The notes below the pieces were generated by a model. That model saw nothing but the letters and a program-made list of their open reading frames with translations. It had not been told where the DNA came from and made no database searches. Below are positions 7,228 to 7,369 of a stretch of DNA of 7,369 nt, in pieces. The DNA lies in assembly GCA_001790315.1 (NCBI GenBank), contig MGCE01000056.1, positions 1,850 through 9,218 on the forward strand, read 5' to 3'. Positions within the stretch are counted from its first letter, which is position 1, and every line of letters starts with the position of its first letter. Made by a program: the position numbers and the translations under genes. The DNA is from Candidatus Rokubacteria bacterium RIFCSPLOWO2_02_FULL_72_37 (GTDB lineage: Bacteria; Methylomirabilota; Methylomirabilia; Rokubacteriales; CSP1-6).

Positions 7228-7242
7228 GGCGGTGATCACGCC
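7228..7242. promoter_or_regulatory. Small dyad in the presumed 5' leader, candidate operator
   Basis: GGCG and CGCC enclose a seven-base centre, and the nested octamer GTGATCAC (7232-7239) is a perfect palindrome. It lies between the candidate -10 box and the UbiD start, where a repressor could act. The two symmetries are offset by half a base and short palindromes occur by chance in GC-rich DNA, so this is a weak call. No regulator gene is in view. Confidence 0.2.
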
Positions 7243-7276
7243 GCTGATGGAGCGCCCTCGGCTCGAGAAAAGTGCC

Positions 7277-7305
7277 GCTAGACTAGTTTCTGTCGCGAAA
7301 GTCAA
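7277..7305 (-). promoter_or_regulatory. Candidate sigma70-type promoter of the operon
   Basis: Within an AT-rich patch (about 7261-7320) that stands out from the GC-rich surroundings, the minus strand has TTGACT (7305-7300; 5 of 6 to the -35 consensus), a 17-base spacer, and TCTAGC (7282-7277; only 3 of 6 to the -10 consensus). Transcription would start near 7270, giving a leader of about 100 nt. The -35 box and spacing are good, the -10 box is poor; an activator or another sigma factor may be involved. It is the only promoter-like element I see ahead of the five genes. Confidence 0.4.
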
Positions 7306-7369
7306 AAACGGTTGTTATCTTCGTCACTTCGCGGCCACACCGACCTTCTGACCTGAGTGCCCGCGCGAG

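Noticed and set aside
5607..7235. Plus-strand open frame of 542 codons
   Set aside because: Antisense to the UbiD gene, again of shadow-like composition without a domain.
7301..7320. T-run on the minus strand (CCGTTTTTG) as a possible terminator of an upstream gene
   Set aside because: No stable GC-rich hairpin precedes it.
7324..7369. Possible C-terminal tail of an upstream minus-strand gene, ending in TGA at 7324-7326
   Set aside because: Only 14 codons are visible and all three minus-strand frames are open over most of this stretch, so no frame can be preferred.

Overview
This GC-rich window (roughly 70% G+C by eye) holds one compact gene cluster, entirely on the minus strand and read from right to left. 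It looks like a catabolic operon from a high-GC environmental bacterium. The protein styles and the gene set (TAXI-type TRAP transporter, UbiD-like enzyme, ThDP enzyme, DADGH-type amidohydrolase) resemble what is seen in Candidatus Rokubacteria/Methylomirabilota and soil Proteobacteria. That taxonomic reading is a weak inference, because there is no rRNA or marker gene here.

Layout in transcription order: an upstream region (7369-7167) with an AT-rich patch, a candidate sigma70-type promoter and a small dyad; a UbiD-family prFMN-dependent (de)carboxylase (7166-5628); a TAXI-family periplasmic solute-binding protein (5616-4591); a fused DctQM-type TRAP permease (4584-2665); a thiamine-diphosphate-dependent enzyme of the benzoylformate decarboxylase/acetolactate synthase superfamily (2618-909); and a PF04909-type amidohydrolase (899 to beyond base 1, cut off by the window edge). 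Gaps between genes are 11, 6, 46 and 9 nt. Two of the ribosome binding sites overlap the preceding stop codon, so the five genes are very probably one translationally coupled transcript.

The genes read as import plus catabolism of an organic acid. The TAXI protein and the permease form a complete secondary transporter for a carboxylate. The three enzymes come from three unrelated superfamilies, each of which includes decarboxylases: prFMN/UbiD, ThDP, and metal-dependent amidohydrolase of the gamma-resorcylate decarboxylase/ACMSD type. Key active-site residues are visible in all three. The substrate cannot be read from sequence; an aromatic or unsaturated carboxylic acid is the most economical guess. 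No prFMN synthase (ubiX), regulator, RNA gene, mobile element, CRISPR array or convincing terminator is visible. The very long plus-strand open frames are antisense shadows of these genes.
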